Assembly (NCBI GenBank): GCA_015056485.1
Contig: SVGD01000003.1
Coordinates: 1 to 64,000 of the forward strand
Length of the DNA: 64,000 nucleotides
Reading direction: 5' to 3'
From: Clostridiales bacterium
Lineage (GTDB): Bacteria; Bacillota; Clostridia; TANB77; CAG-508
The notes below the pieces were generated by a model that was not told the origin of the DNA, ran no database searches, and worked only from the letters and a program-made list of their open reading frames with translations. Below, in pieces: positions 46,601 to 54,807 of the stretch. Position 1 is the first letter of the stretch. The number at the start of each line of letters is the position of its first letter. The position numbers and the translations under genes are program-made.

Positions 46601-47447
46601 TACTTCCATCTTTATATGATACATTTTCAGTTAAAGTTTCTGGCGTAATTTTAATTGAATCTGTAACTTCATTATCATATTCAATATTATAAATATCTTT
46701 TCCTCGTAAATCAAATTTATTATGTACTAAATGACCTTCTTCTTGTACATATTTTGCGTCGTTTCTGCTTCCTATAGGTTGTGTTTTATCTCCTCCGTAA
46801 TTCTTGTAATTAGCATCACAGCTGAATTCTCCACTAACTTTTATATAATTATCTAATGTATAACTAATTGTCATTTTTCCTATTTGTTCAGAGTATGAAA
46901 CAAATGGTAATAATGTGTGTTCTGTTGTTTTTTTAGCATTATCTGGATTTAGTGTTGCATTTGAATACTCTGTACCTTCAGCATCCTTTATTTGAGCACC
47001 ACCAGATTCTGCCTTGTATATAATTTCCTCATCTTTTGTTAATGCATCTTGTCCTTTTTCGTTCTTTATAGTTTCGTTCATATCTGTTGGTGTATAAATG
47101 TAATATCCATCATACAATGTATATAATACTGCTGGAATATATGCTTCTATATATTCTTTATTTGCTCCACTTACTCCTAAATTATTTGCTAATGATTGTG
47201 TAAAGGTGTTTATTGATGCTTCTACATTTCTTCGCCTAGCATTTGCTACATCTGAGAATTTATTATTCCATTCAACTGTATTTATTTCGAATGATTCTAT
47301 TGCTGCTTTTGTTGAAGCTAGTAATTTTGTGTTGTATGTTGTTTGTAATGTTATTGAATCTATTTGTAATCCCATGTAATATGATACTACTAACATAATT
47401 GGTATTGCTATTAGTATAAATATTACTGCTGTATATTGGATTTTCAT
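43673..47447 (-). CDS. TadG-like protein with vWA domain, needs a +1 shift at CGG
   Basis: From ATG 47447: one N-terminal membrane helix (YTAVIFILIAIPIMLVVSYY) and ~330 residues of extracellular TadE/G-like sequence. Codon 368 is CGG, then AGA TAA. Skipping the C gives AAT (C) GGA GAT AAT, i.e. VLNGDNEIKNKWFADW, and opens a stop-free frame of 890 residues: a Cys-containing region, a DUF11-like adhesion domain (VGTFPGKVIIFDSILEG), and a vWA domain with MIDAS motif VLVLDESTSLRNS and IIFMSDGGPTANQW. Restored length 1257 residues. Without the shift the downstream part has no good start (only a GTG with no ribosome site) and no secretion signal. Tad loci typically end in a TM-plus-vWA TadG, which supports one protein. 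Confidence 0.8.
46344..46346 (-). other. Putative +1 frameshift codon CGG in the TadG-like gene
   Basis: Minus-strand context GTA TTA AAT CGG AGA TAA. Skipping C gives AAT GGA GAT; the zero-frame stop is two codons after CGG. Confidence 0.7.
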
Positions 47448-47513
47448 TTGTTCACCACCTTATTAATTATTTTCAACATATGAAGTATAATTTTTATTAT
47501 ACTTTATTTAAAT

Positions 47514-47563
47514 AAATGAGATGTGAAATGATTTTTTCAAACACATCTCACATCTCATTATTT
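47514..47563. other. Stem-loop between TadE-like and TadG-like genes
   Basis: AATGAGATGTGA pairs with TCACATCTCATT across a T-rich loop. There is no strong T tract after it; it may lower or stabilise distal transcript levels. Confidence 0.5.
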
Positions 47564-47571
47564 ATACATCT

Positions 47572-48093
47572 TTAATTTCCATTAGATGTTACTGTACTTG
47601 AATAGCTTGCAGCTACTTGATATGTATCATTTCCAGCTACTGTATAAAAGAATCCTCTTAATAGCTGTGCTATCGTTTTATTAGTATTTTTTACAGTTAC
47701 AGTAAAATTATCTCCTTGCTTTAAATCATACTCTTTGTTTTCTCCCAATGACTTTTCAATTGTTGAAGTATATACTGAATAATATGAATTTTCACCTATT
47801 AAATTGCCTGATGTACTTGTTTGTTTTTTTCCAAAGTTTTCATCGATAATTTGTGCTTCCATTTCTATTGAATATGTATTTCCTGTTGCACCTAATGTTT
47901 GAACAAATGCACTATAATCAGCTTCTGTGATTTTTCCTTTTGTTGTTGCTGTTTCAACAAATTCTGATGTTGCAGTTTGTACTGCTAACTGCATAATATC
48001 GTCATTTCTTTCAGATATTGACATTAATGGAACAATAAACATTAAAATTGCTGCTACAACTATTGCAATTATTAAAATTAATGAATCGCTCAT
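47572..48093 (-). CDS. TadE-like pseudopilin
   Basis: 173 residues. An N-terminal hydrophobic helix starts almost at once (SDSLILIIAIVVAAILMFIV) and is followed by a Met/Ser/Glu region and an extracellular beta-rich domain of ~140 residues. Tad systems use TadE and TadF as minor pilins; position just before the TadG-like gene fits. No clear prepilin leader is present. Confidence 0.7.
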   Translation of the reverse strand: MSDSLILIIAIVVAAILMFIVPLMSISERNDDIMQLAVQTATSEFVETATTKGKITEADYSAFVQTLGATGNTYSIEMEAQIIDENFGKKQTSTSGNLIGENSYYSVYTSTIEKSLGENKEYDLKQGDNFTVTVKNTNKTIAQLLRGFFYTVAGNDTYQVAASYSSTVTSNGN

Positions 48094-48198
48094 AATATTC
48101 TCCTTTTATTAATTATTATAGTTCATTTGTATTTATTAACTTTAGGGAGATTGATTTAACCTCCCTAAAACCTTAATATTCATTAGTATAATCTTTTC

Positions 48199-48699
48199 TT
48201 AACTTGGTAATTTATAAGTATAAGTTATATAAATTTTGGTACCCCCAGGCTCTAATGTAAGTTCCTCTGAGCCATCCTGTTCATATGTACCACTTGTTTT
48301 TATTTCTTGATATTGCTCTTCAAAATAAAACTCACCTGTTAAATTTGATATGTATTGGCAATATTCGCTAATATCTTCATATGCTTCCTTACTACTGTTA
48401 TAGTCATCACTTTTAAAAATTTTATCAATGCTCGTAGGTCCATGTTCTCCCTTTTTTACTTCTATAACTAAAGATTCATCATATAATCTATATAATGTCG
48501 AGATTACAATATCCTTTTCAACTTTTCTAGGTCCTCTTTTTATAGAATCCATATCATAGTAATTAGTCTCATCTCTAACAAAAAATACTGCATCTGAAGT
48601 TTCTTTTGCTTTCGAAACTAATACAAAAGTTGATGTGATTGCAAGTACAAGCATAATCATTGCAAATGCAATTTTTAAAGAATTAGCCGCATTTTCCAT
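48199..48699 (-). CDS. Divergent pilin-like protein (pilin 8)
   Basis: 166 residues. It starts MENAANSLKIAFAMIMLVLA, a relative of the MENASKALL start of the upstream genes but with a changed helix (TSTFVLVSK). The outer domain is acidic and ends in a beta-strand pair (TKIYITYTYKLPS). It lacks the FNxQFxxYEG and LLxxIxxNN signatures of the main group, so it may be a minor pilin with a different place, for example at the tip or base. Confidence 0.65.
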   Translation of the reverse strand: MENAANSLKIAFAMIMLVLAITSTFVLVSKAKETSDAVFFVRDETNYYDMDSIKRGPRKVEKDIVISTLYRLYDESLVIEVKKGEHGPTSIDKIFKSDDYNSSKEAYEDISEYCQYISNLTGEFYFEEQYQEIKTSGTYEQDGSEELTLEPGGTKIYITYTYKLPS

Positions 48700-48721
48700 A
48701 TTTTCTTATTCCTTCTTAGGT

Positions 48722-49120
48722 TTATGTTTTTTCTGAGTAAGATATAGTTTTTATTAATCCTTCAGTATAAGTAAAAGTTACTGTGTATGTAGATGATGGT
48801 TTTATAGCAGTCAATAAAGCTGATATGTCTGCTGCTGATGTTTTTGAATTTATAGTTACTTGTTTTGCAGTATCAGTTGCATATGTTTGATTGTTTGCAA
48901 TAACTGCTTGTAATAAAGATTTTACACTTGTACCTTTTTGATCTCCTGAATATTCATCAAATTGAGCATTAAACATAGATATTTCTGTTGAACTCATTTG
49001 CGCAATACCTGTATCTATAACACTCCTTGATTTACTATAAACTAACATACCTACTGCAATTAATAATATAACTATTAATATTGCTCCTGCTATTAATAAT
49101 GCCTTTGATGCATTCTCCAT
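48722..49120 (-). CDS. Pilin-like protein 7 (shortest)
   Basis: 132 residues: hydrophobic helix at residues ~7-28 (KALLIAGAILIVILLIAVGM), then SSTEISMFNAQFDEYSGDQK, VKSLLQAVIANNQ, and a C-terminal beta pair (YTVTFTYTEGLIKTISYSE). It is close to the Flp major pilin in size and small outer domain, so it is a candidate major subunit. It is followed by the divergent pilin and preceded by 189 bases without a gene. Confidence 0.7.
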   Translation of the reverse strand: MENASKALLIAGAILIVILLIAVGMLVYSKSRSVIDTGIAQMSSTEISMFNAQFDEYSGDQKGTSVKSLLQAVIANNQTYATDTAKQVTINSKTSAADISALLTAIKPSSTYTVTFTYTEGLIKTISYSEKT

Positions 49121-49309
49121 AATAATTCCTCCTTTGTTTATATATATATTTTTATCTTTAGAATTTTTAATTCTAAAAAGTTAAAAACTAATTTAGTTTA
49201 AATATTGCCCGTAAAATAACTTATTTAAACATATGTACTATTTAATTATATTAATAAATAATACATTTGTCAATGACTTTTCTGTAGTTATGTAATAGTA
49301 TATTCAATT

Positions 49310-49801
49310 TTATTCTTGCTGTTTTATTATTACCCTTCTTACTAAACCATTTTCATATAATAAAGACACATCATATGAATTTGAACCTTGATTTTTATAT
49401 CCATTAGCAATAAAAGGATAGTAATGCCCAATCATATCCTGCATTGTTTCAACAATATTTGCTTGTGACGCCCAATTAGAATTAGAATCAAATCGGGCTC
49501 CTGGACCTGGATTTTGTGTTATATGAATTTCCAGTAGTACCCATCTACTCTTGTCATCTTTATATGTTACATTATGATTTTTTATTTGTTCTAATAATTT
49601 CCCAACTGTTTTTCCATTTTGCAAACCTTCATAATTTTGGTAAATAGCATTAAACATATTTATTTCTGCAGAACTCATTTGAGCTATTCCTGTGTCTACC
49701 ACACCTCTTGATTTGCTATATACTAGCATTCCTACTGCTATTAATAATATTACTATCAATATTGCTCCTGCTATTAATAATGCCTTTGATGCATTTTCCA
49801 T
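49310..49801 (-). CDS. Pilin-like protein 6
   Basis: 163 residues. The first 30 residues are nearly identical to pilins 7, 5 and 4 at protein and DNA level; the outer domain is different apart from FNAIYQNYEGLQNGKTVGKL, LLEQIKNHN and the final YDVSLLYENGLVRRVIIKQ. It has an insert with Trp and Pro (ITQNPGPGARFDSNSNWASQ). The pattern is conserved N-terminus plus variable outer domain. Confidence 0.7.
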   Translation of the reverse strand: MENASKALLIAGAILIVILLIAVGMLVYSKSRGVVDTGIAQMSSAEINMFNAIYQNYEGLQNGKTVGKLLEQIKNHNVTYKDDKSRWVLLEIHITQNPGPGARFDSNSNWASQANIVETMQDMIGHYYPFIANGYKNQGSNSYDVSLLYENGLVRRVIIKQQE

Positions 49802-49831
49802 ATTAGTTTCACCACCTTTAAATACAAATAT

Positions 49832-50353
49832 CTATAAATCAAAAAATTCTTTATACCACTCTCTTCCATCTTGTATTATAAATAAGCAATAATCTGTAGC
49901 AAATTTATATTCACACTCTTTATTTTTTGTATTTGCAAATATAATTTCATAATTTTTTTCACCTTTTTTTTCGTCAATTAATGACAATACTTTATAAGCC
50001 TCTTTCTCAATCCAATCGATATCAGTACTATGTCCTCCATTAAAATTATAACTTCCATAATTATCTCCATAACAATAAATAATTCCTACCATTTTTGAAG
50101 AACTTCCTTCATTTGCTCTATTATTATTTATTAGATTTTTTACTGCTAATTTTACTGTAGCTTCATCCTTATTTTTCCCCTCATAAACGGCAAATTGATT
50201 AAAAAACATTTGCGTATCCATTGAATCAGTTTGTGTAATTCCAGTATTCACAGCCCCTTTTGACTTACTATAAACTATCATTCCTACTGCTATTAACAGT
50301 ATTACTATTAATATTGCTCCTGCAATTAATAATGCTTTTGATGCATTCTCCAT
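49832..50353 (-). CDS. Pilin-like protein 5
   Basis: 173 residues. Conserved start MENASKALLIAGAILIVILL, then MFFNQFAVYEGKNKDEATVK and VKNLINNNRAN. The outer domain has Cys (IIYCYGDNYGSYNF; ECEYKFATDYCLFIIQ) that could pair. It ends with an aromatic stretch (REWYKEFFDL) instead of the usual beta pair. ATG preceded by GAGAGGTATTAAT. Confidence 0.7.
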   Translation of the reverse strand: MENASKALLIAGAILIVILLIAVGMIVYSKSKGAVNTGITQTDSMDTQMFFNQFAVYEGKNKDEATVKLAVKNLINNNRANEGSSSKMVGIIYCYGDNYGSYNFNGGHSTDIDWIEKEAYKVLSLIDEKKGEKNYEIIFANTKNKECEYKFATDYCLFIIQDGREWYKEFFDL

Positions 50354-50436
50354 ATTAATACCTCTCTTTTTTTGGCTCTGATTATTTGTTAAAAAGTTAC
50401 ATATTTTTTATATACAATACTAATAAGCTATATTTA

Positions 50437-50928
50437 TTAAAATTTTGCATGACCACTTTGAACTATATTAATCCAATCTACTATTCCGTCATCTCCTAAT
50501 TGAATTATCACTTTATAATCTGTATCTCCTTTACTCTTATTGGCCCAATTTAAGCAATATTTCACGTTACTAATTATCTTGTCACTTTTATCTGAAGTTG
50601 ACTTTAATTGTGATTCACAGGTCCTACCAGCCTCGTTAATCCAGCAGATATCCATTTTTACCTTAATAAGTCTTTCTGGATTTTCCTTATTTATCGTGTT
50701 ATTATTTAAAATTGTCTGCAACAATGTTTTTGTTGCCTTTGAACTTTGTACTCCCTCATAATTAGTAAACTGTGAATTAAACATTGTTATTTCTGTCGAA
50801 TTCATTTGTGCTACTCCTGTATCTACTACTCCTCTTGATTTACTATATACCAGCATTCCTACTGCTATTAACAGTATTACTATTAATATTGCTCCTGCAA
50901 TTAATAATGCTTTTGATGCATTTTCCAT
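50437..50928 (-). CDS. Pilin-like protein 4
   Basis: 163 residues. Conserved helix, then MFNSQFTNYEGVQSSKATKT, LLQTILNNNTIN, a three-cysteine outer domain (MDICWINEAGRTCESQLKS; VKYCLNWANKSKGD) and end YKVIIQLGDDGIVDWINIVQ. A GAAGT ribosome site is upstream. It belongs to the tandem family. Confidence 0.7.
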   Translation of the reverse strand: MENASKALLIAGAILIVILLIAVGMLVYSKSRGVVDTGVAQMNSTEITMFNSQFTNYEGVQSSKATKTLLQTILNNNTINKENPERLIKVKMDICWINEAGRTCESQLKSTSDKSDKIISNVKYCLNWANKSKGDTDYKVIIQLGDDGIVDWINIVQSGHAKF

Positions 50929-50950
50929 ATTAAACTTCTCCTTTGTGTTT

Positions 50951-51406
50951 TCAAGTGTTATTTTTTTCTTCTGCTATTTCCTCAATTTCTTCAAAAATTA
51001 ATTTACTTACTTTTCCAACTTCATTATATTTAATTTCTATACATTTGAAATTTATTTCATTAAAATTTTCTACAAATTTTGTAATGTCATTATTATAAAA
51101 TTGTTCCATTTTATATGCTTTTGGAATCGTTTTCATTTTAACTTCTAAAGTTATACTGTTTTGATTATTTTCTATATAATAACCATATTGATTCTTGGGT
51201 ACATTGTTTTTTTCATTATGGTCTATTATTTTATTTATTATTGATGCTAAATCTGTACCATAAATTTCTTTATTTAAATATATTTCGTATTCTTTATTTT
51301 CTTTTTTTAACATTCTTTCATTTGCTTGCACATTACGTAAGGTAATAAATAATATACACATTATAATAAAAAAGATTGCTATTATAAAAAGTATGTTTTT
51401 TTTCAT
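50951..51406 (-). CDS. Pilin-like protein 3 (changed N-terminus)
   Basis: 151 residues. The N-terminus is not MENAS but a basic start and helix (KKNILFIIAIFFIIMCILFI). The outer domain keeps family marks: LASIINKIIDHNEKNN in the LLxxIxxNN place, and CIEIKYNEVGKVSKLIFEEI as the end. ATG at 51406 with AAGGAGG ten bases upstream is preferred over a TTG three codons earlier. The swapped N-terminus suggests it is anchored rather than polymerised. Confidence 0.65.
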   Translation of the reverse strand: MKKNILFIIAIFFIIMCILFITLRNVQANERMLKKENKEYEIYLNKEIYGTDLASIINKIIDHNEKNNVPKNQYGYYIENNQNSITLEVKMKTIPKAYKMEQFYNNDITKFVENFNEINFKCIEIKYNEVGKVSKLIFEEIEEIAEEKNNT

Positions 51407-51456
51407 TTGAATCAAATCCTCCTTATATTATAATGTTTTTATTTTACTATTATTAA

Positions 51457-51960
51457 TTATTGAAATTCTACTTTATAGACTTTACCTTCTTCATTGTATT
51501 CTATATTAAAACACTCAAATTTTCTTAACGTGACTCCAGAAGCTATGCTATCTATTGATGTATTTAATTCAATATATTTTATTAATTCATTATCAGTTTT
51601 ACCAGTAAGTTTTACATTATTATAAAGTAGCCCTCCGTACAATGAAGGTACTCTAATATTATCAATAATAATTTCAACTTTATTTTTTTTCCCATTAGCT
51701 GATTCTACACCGTCATCTACCTTTGCATTATAATCTTGCGCCAAGTGTACTAATGTCACAATTTCTTGAATTGTGACATCTTGTCCTAAATATTTTGTAA
51801 ATTGACTATTAATTTTTTCGGTTTCTTGTGATATTTGTGATTTTTCATATGTAACAGCTACATCCCTATAATACACAAAAGCATAAATTACTAAAGTTAA
51901 AATAAGTATAGCTATTAATATTTCAGCTGCCATCAGCAATGCTTTTGATGCATTATCCAT
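51457..51960 (-). CDS. Pilin-like protein 2
   Basis: 167 residues starting MDNASKALLMAAEILIAILI, with a Tyr-rich membrane-proximal part (VIYAFVYYRDVAVTYEKS). INSQFTKYLGQDVTIQEIVT and the end FECFNIEYNEEGKVYKVEFQ follow the family plan. The Glu inside the helix (AAEIL) recalls the Glu5 of type IV pilins, though its position differs. Confidence 0.7.
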   Translation of the reverse strand: MDNASKALLMAAEILIAILILTLVIYAFVYYRDVAVTYEKSQISQETEKINSQFTKYLGQDVTIQEIVTLVHLAQDYNAKVDDGVESANGKKNKVEIIIDNIRVPSLYGGLLYNNVKLTGKTDNELIKYIELNTSIDSIASGVTLRKFECFNIEYNEEGKVYKVEFQ

Positions 51961-51974
51961 AATTTTCTCCTTTT

Positions 51975-52613
51975 TTATTTTTGTTTAAAAGTCATTTGAT
52001 ATACTCTTCCGTCACTATTATATTCTACTTTTGTACATGTAAAGACCTCTGATTTAAAGCTTTTAAGTCCTGAATGAATTATATATATTTTGTTATGTAT
52101 TGGATCTTCTTTCTCGTCACTACTTGCATTGTTAAAAAAATCTATTATATATTCATTCATCTTTATATCTCCAAGTTCATTAATAGTACCTATACTAATT
52201 TTTCCTTGTATACTTTTTACATTTATGCCTTGAGCTAATGCATCTTCTGAACTTAAATTTCTTTTTTTATAAATAGGCTCTGACATGTCAATTTCTTCTA
52301 CAGTTTGAGAAAATTTACTTGACAAATCAATCTCGATATTAACATAGTATGGGTCAGTGTTTATAGCTCCTTGCATTTGATTATTATTTATTGCCTTATT
52401 TACAACTGATATTACATCTATTCCTCGTAGTAATTTTCTATTATATGACTCATATTCTGCATTAAAAGCTTTTATTTGGTCATTTTTAGCCATTTCTGCT
52501 TCCGTTGTTTTTAATGTTTGTATTTTTGAATAAGCTAATACGCCTACACTTAATAGTAATATTGCTAAAAGTATTCCACCTGCCATTAATAAAGCTTTTG
52601 ATGCATTTTCCAT
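51975..52613 (-). CDS. Pilin-like protein 1 (largest)
   Basis: 212 residues. MENASKALLMAGGILLAILL, then KAFNAEYESYNRKLLRGIDV, ISVVNKAINNNQ, and end CTKVEYNSDGRVYQMTFKQK. It has about 60 extra outer-domain residues compared with its relatives. It follows the TadB-TadC fusion by 17 bases. Confidence 0.7.
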   Translation of the reverse strand: MENASKALLMAGGILLAILLLSVGVLAYSKIQTLKTTEAEMAKNDQIKAFNAEYESYNRKLLRGIDVISVVNKAINNNQMQGAINTDPYYVNIEIDLSSKFSQTVEEIDMSEPIYKKRNLSSEDALAQGINVKSIQGKISIGTINELGDIKMNEYIIDFFNNASSDEKEDPIHNKIYIIHSGLKSFKSEVFTCTKVEYNSDGRVYQMTFKQK

Positions 52614-52630
52614 TTACACTTTTCTCCTTT

Positions 52631-54706
52631 CTACATGTATGTACTCATTGTGTTAAATGATTGTGTCATACTTAACATTCCTATTACAACTAATGGAACT
52701 ATTAAATATCCAACAAATAAACATACCATAGGTGCAAAACCAATTGCCTTTCCAATTAAACCTTTTCTTGCAATTAATCTTTCATTTGACTCTTTTCGTT
52801 TAGCTTGATAGTATTCTCTTTCAGTATCTAATTCATCAAATGCATCTTGAATTGGAATTTTTTCAACTGCTGCTTGTAAACTTTCTACAATTTGTATTAG
52901 TTGCGTAAAAGTTATTTCATTTTTTAATTCTTCTAATGCTTCCCAAGCACCTGATTCATAATTATTCACACATCTTGTAATTGGTTCTTTAAAAATATTA
53001 GCATATCTTTCTAGCCATTCCAACATCATTTCAACATTTACTCTTTCAATTTTCATAAGCATTAAAATAATAGTTTGGAATTGCATTACCTCATTTTCCA
53101 TTTCCAATTTTCTCAATATTTTTTGGAATAATAACATTATATATGGCCCCATGTATCCTACTACAGCAAATACAAATGCTATTAACCACTCAAACCATTT
53201 TAAGTATTCTGAATTTACAATTTGTAATTTATCGTATATTTTCTGTGCATCTTGTTCTATTTGTTCTTCTGTTGAACCTAAATAATGTTCCGATTCTGAG
53301 ATTATTCTTTGTATTTGCTCAACAGTAACACCTTTTTTACCTTTTAACTTTTTCAAAAAATGATTATGAATTTCTGTTTTCTGCATGGCTTTTTTTTCAT
53401 CAGATTCAGACATTTGTCCTAGTAAGTTATAATCTGCCGTTGGTTCATTGTATACATAGTCAATAGATACTTTATGTAGTGCAAAACAAAATACTAATGC
53501 ACCTACAAATGAAGCTATTGCTATTGCAATTCTATTAACATACAATGTTTCCATTTTTTGTTTTGTTGCAGAATCCTTCATTAATCTATTTATTTTTCTG
53601 TACTCTTTTGTTTTTTGTTTAGGTATAAATAAGTCTACAACTTTTTTTACCATTGGGTTATTATATAATTTCATTTGCCAAACTTTGTTTGGATCCTTGT
53701 AGTCATCTTTTATTGCTCCACTATCTTTTAACTTTCTGGTTAAAATATAGCACACAAATGTTAGAACTATTAATAGTACTTGTACAATTAAACCAAGTTT
53801 TCCATTATAGAATTGTGCTGTGAAAGAGAAATTACTAACTGCCCAATTTTTCAATGGTTCTATAAATAATACCGGTGCAATTGATATAAATGACAAACTT
53901 TGAAAAACATAGTCTAATTTCTCTCTTTTTAATATTTCTAATTGCATTTCTTCAGTTATATTATTTAAGTTCTTCAAATATAATGAAACATCATCTACTG
54001 TTCTATCACCAAATTCTCGTGTTAAATATGATATTCCTGCAAATTCTTTTAAATAACTGTTTGGTGCCACATCATAATATTTTTCTAGTTCCATTTCTGG
54101 CTCATCTGATATTAATATTTCGTAAATTTTTTCACCTTGTCTTGATATTTCTAATTCATCTTTTTGAGAAACTTCATATATAGCTTCTTCAACCATGTTG
54201 TATTCATGGTATGCATGTCTTATATCTGCGAAAAATTCTACTTGTTGTTTTAAAAGTTTAGTATCAATTTTATCTACCATTCCCGCCATAATTGTTTCAA
54301 CTAAAAATGTTTCAAATAGTAAAAATACAATCATCATAGGTATGTTTGATTTTGTAATTAAAATTGTAATTAAAATTACTGGAATTGTAATAATTAAAGC
54401 ATTTGTAATAATTCTAGCTGATTGTCTTCTTGTTAAATATTCATCTTCAATATTAATAATTTCTAATCTTTTTCTTATTTTTTTTAAGTATCTGTTTAAT
54501 AAAGGTATGCTTTTATAAATAATATAAAGCTTTTGATATCTTACATCTGAGACATTGCTTCTTCCTTTATTTTTTTCTCTCATTGCCTGAATTTTTCTAC
54601 TGTCACCTTTGTTTAGTTTCTTTTGTATAATGAAATATGCAATAACTATTATAGCAAAAACTCCAGCTACGCCTGCCATTAAATAATATATAATTTGCTC
54701 TGACAT
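52631..54706 (-). CDS. TadB-TadC fusion (inner-membrane platform)
   Basis: 691 residues, about twice a TadB or TadC. Two T2SF/GspF-like halves: helices at the N-terminus and ~100-145, first cytosolic F-domain around residues 150-260 (VEFFADIRHAYHEYNMVEEA), helices ~275-345, a second unit with helices ~395-415 and ~520-550, second F-domain (QFQTIILMLMKIERVNVEML-like stretch near residue 565), and final helices ending SMTQSFNTMSTYM. It is the platform on which the TadA ATPase pushes pilins out. Fusion of the two subunits fixes their 1:1 ratio. Confidence 0.85.
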   Translation of the reverse strand: MSEQIIYYLMAGVAGVFAIIVIAYFIIQKKLNKGDSRKIQAMREKNKGRSNVSDVRYQKLYIIYKSIPLLNRYLKKIRKRLEIINIEDEYLTRRQSARIITNALIITIPVILITILITKSNIPMMIVFLLFETFLVETIMAGMVDKIDTKLLKQQVEFFADIRHAYHEYNMVEEAIYEVSQKDELEISRQGEKIYEILISDEPEMELEKYYDVAPNSYLKEFAGISYLTREFGDRTVDDVSLYLKNLNNITEEMQLEILKREKLDYVFQSLSFISIAPVLFIEPLKNWAVSNFSFTAQFYNGKLGLIVQVLLIVLTFVCYILTRKLKDSGAIKDDYKDPNKVWQMKLYNNPMVKKVVDLFIPKQKTKEYRKINRLMKDSATKQKMETLYVNRIAIAIASFVGALVFCFALHKVSIDYVYNEPTADYNLLGQMSESDEKKAMQKTEIHNHFLKKLKGKKGVTVEQIQRIISESEHYLGSTEEQIEQDAQKIYDKLQIVNSEYLKWFEWLIAFVFAVVGYMGPYIMLLFQKILRKLEMENEVMQFQTIILMLMKIERVNVEMMLEWLERYANIFKEPITRCVNNYESGAWEALEELKNEITFTQLIQIVESLQAAVEKIPIQDAFDELDTEREYYQAKRKESNERLIARKGLIGKAIGFAPMVCLFVGYLIVPLVVIGMLSMTQSFNTMSTYM

Positions 54707-54761
54707 TATTTATTTTTCACCTTCTTCGTTTGTTAGTTATTTAGTATCATTATTATTTTGT

Positions 54762-54788
54762 CGGGCGGACACAGGGCCCGCCCCTACA
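54762..54788. repeat. REP-1 copy inside the Tad-like operon
   Basis: CGGGCGGACACAGGGCCCGC then CCCTACA, nearly identical to the copy at 6475. It lies between tadA and the TadB-TadC gene. Confidence 0.8.
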
Positions 54789-54807
54789 AATATTTTTTAC
54801 AATATTT

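Noticed and set aside
48700-52613. Repeated 5' ends of the pilin genes as a repeat array or CRISPR
   Set aside because: The repeats are coding, about 500 bases apart and not of CRISPR size. I see no CRISPR array or cas gene in the window.
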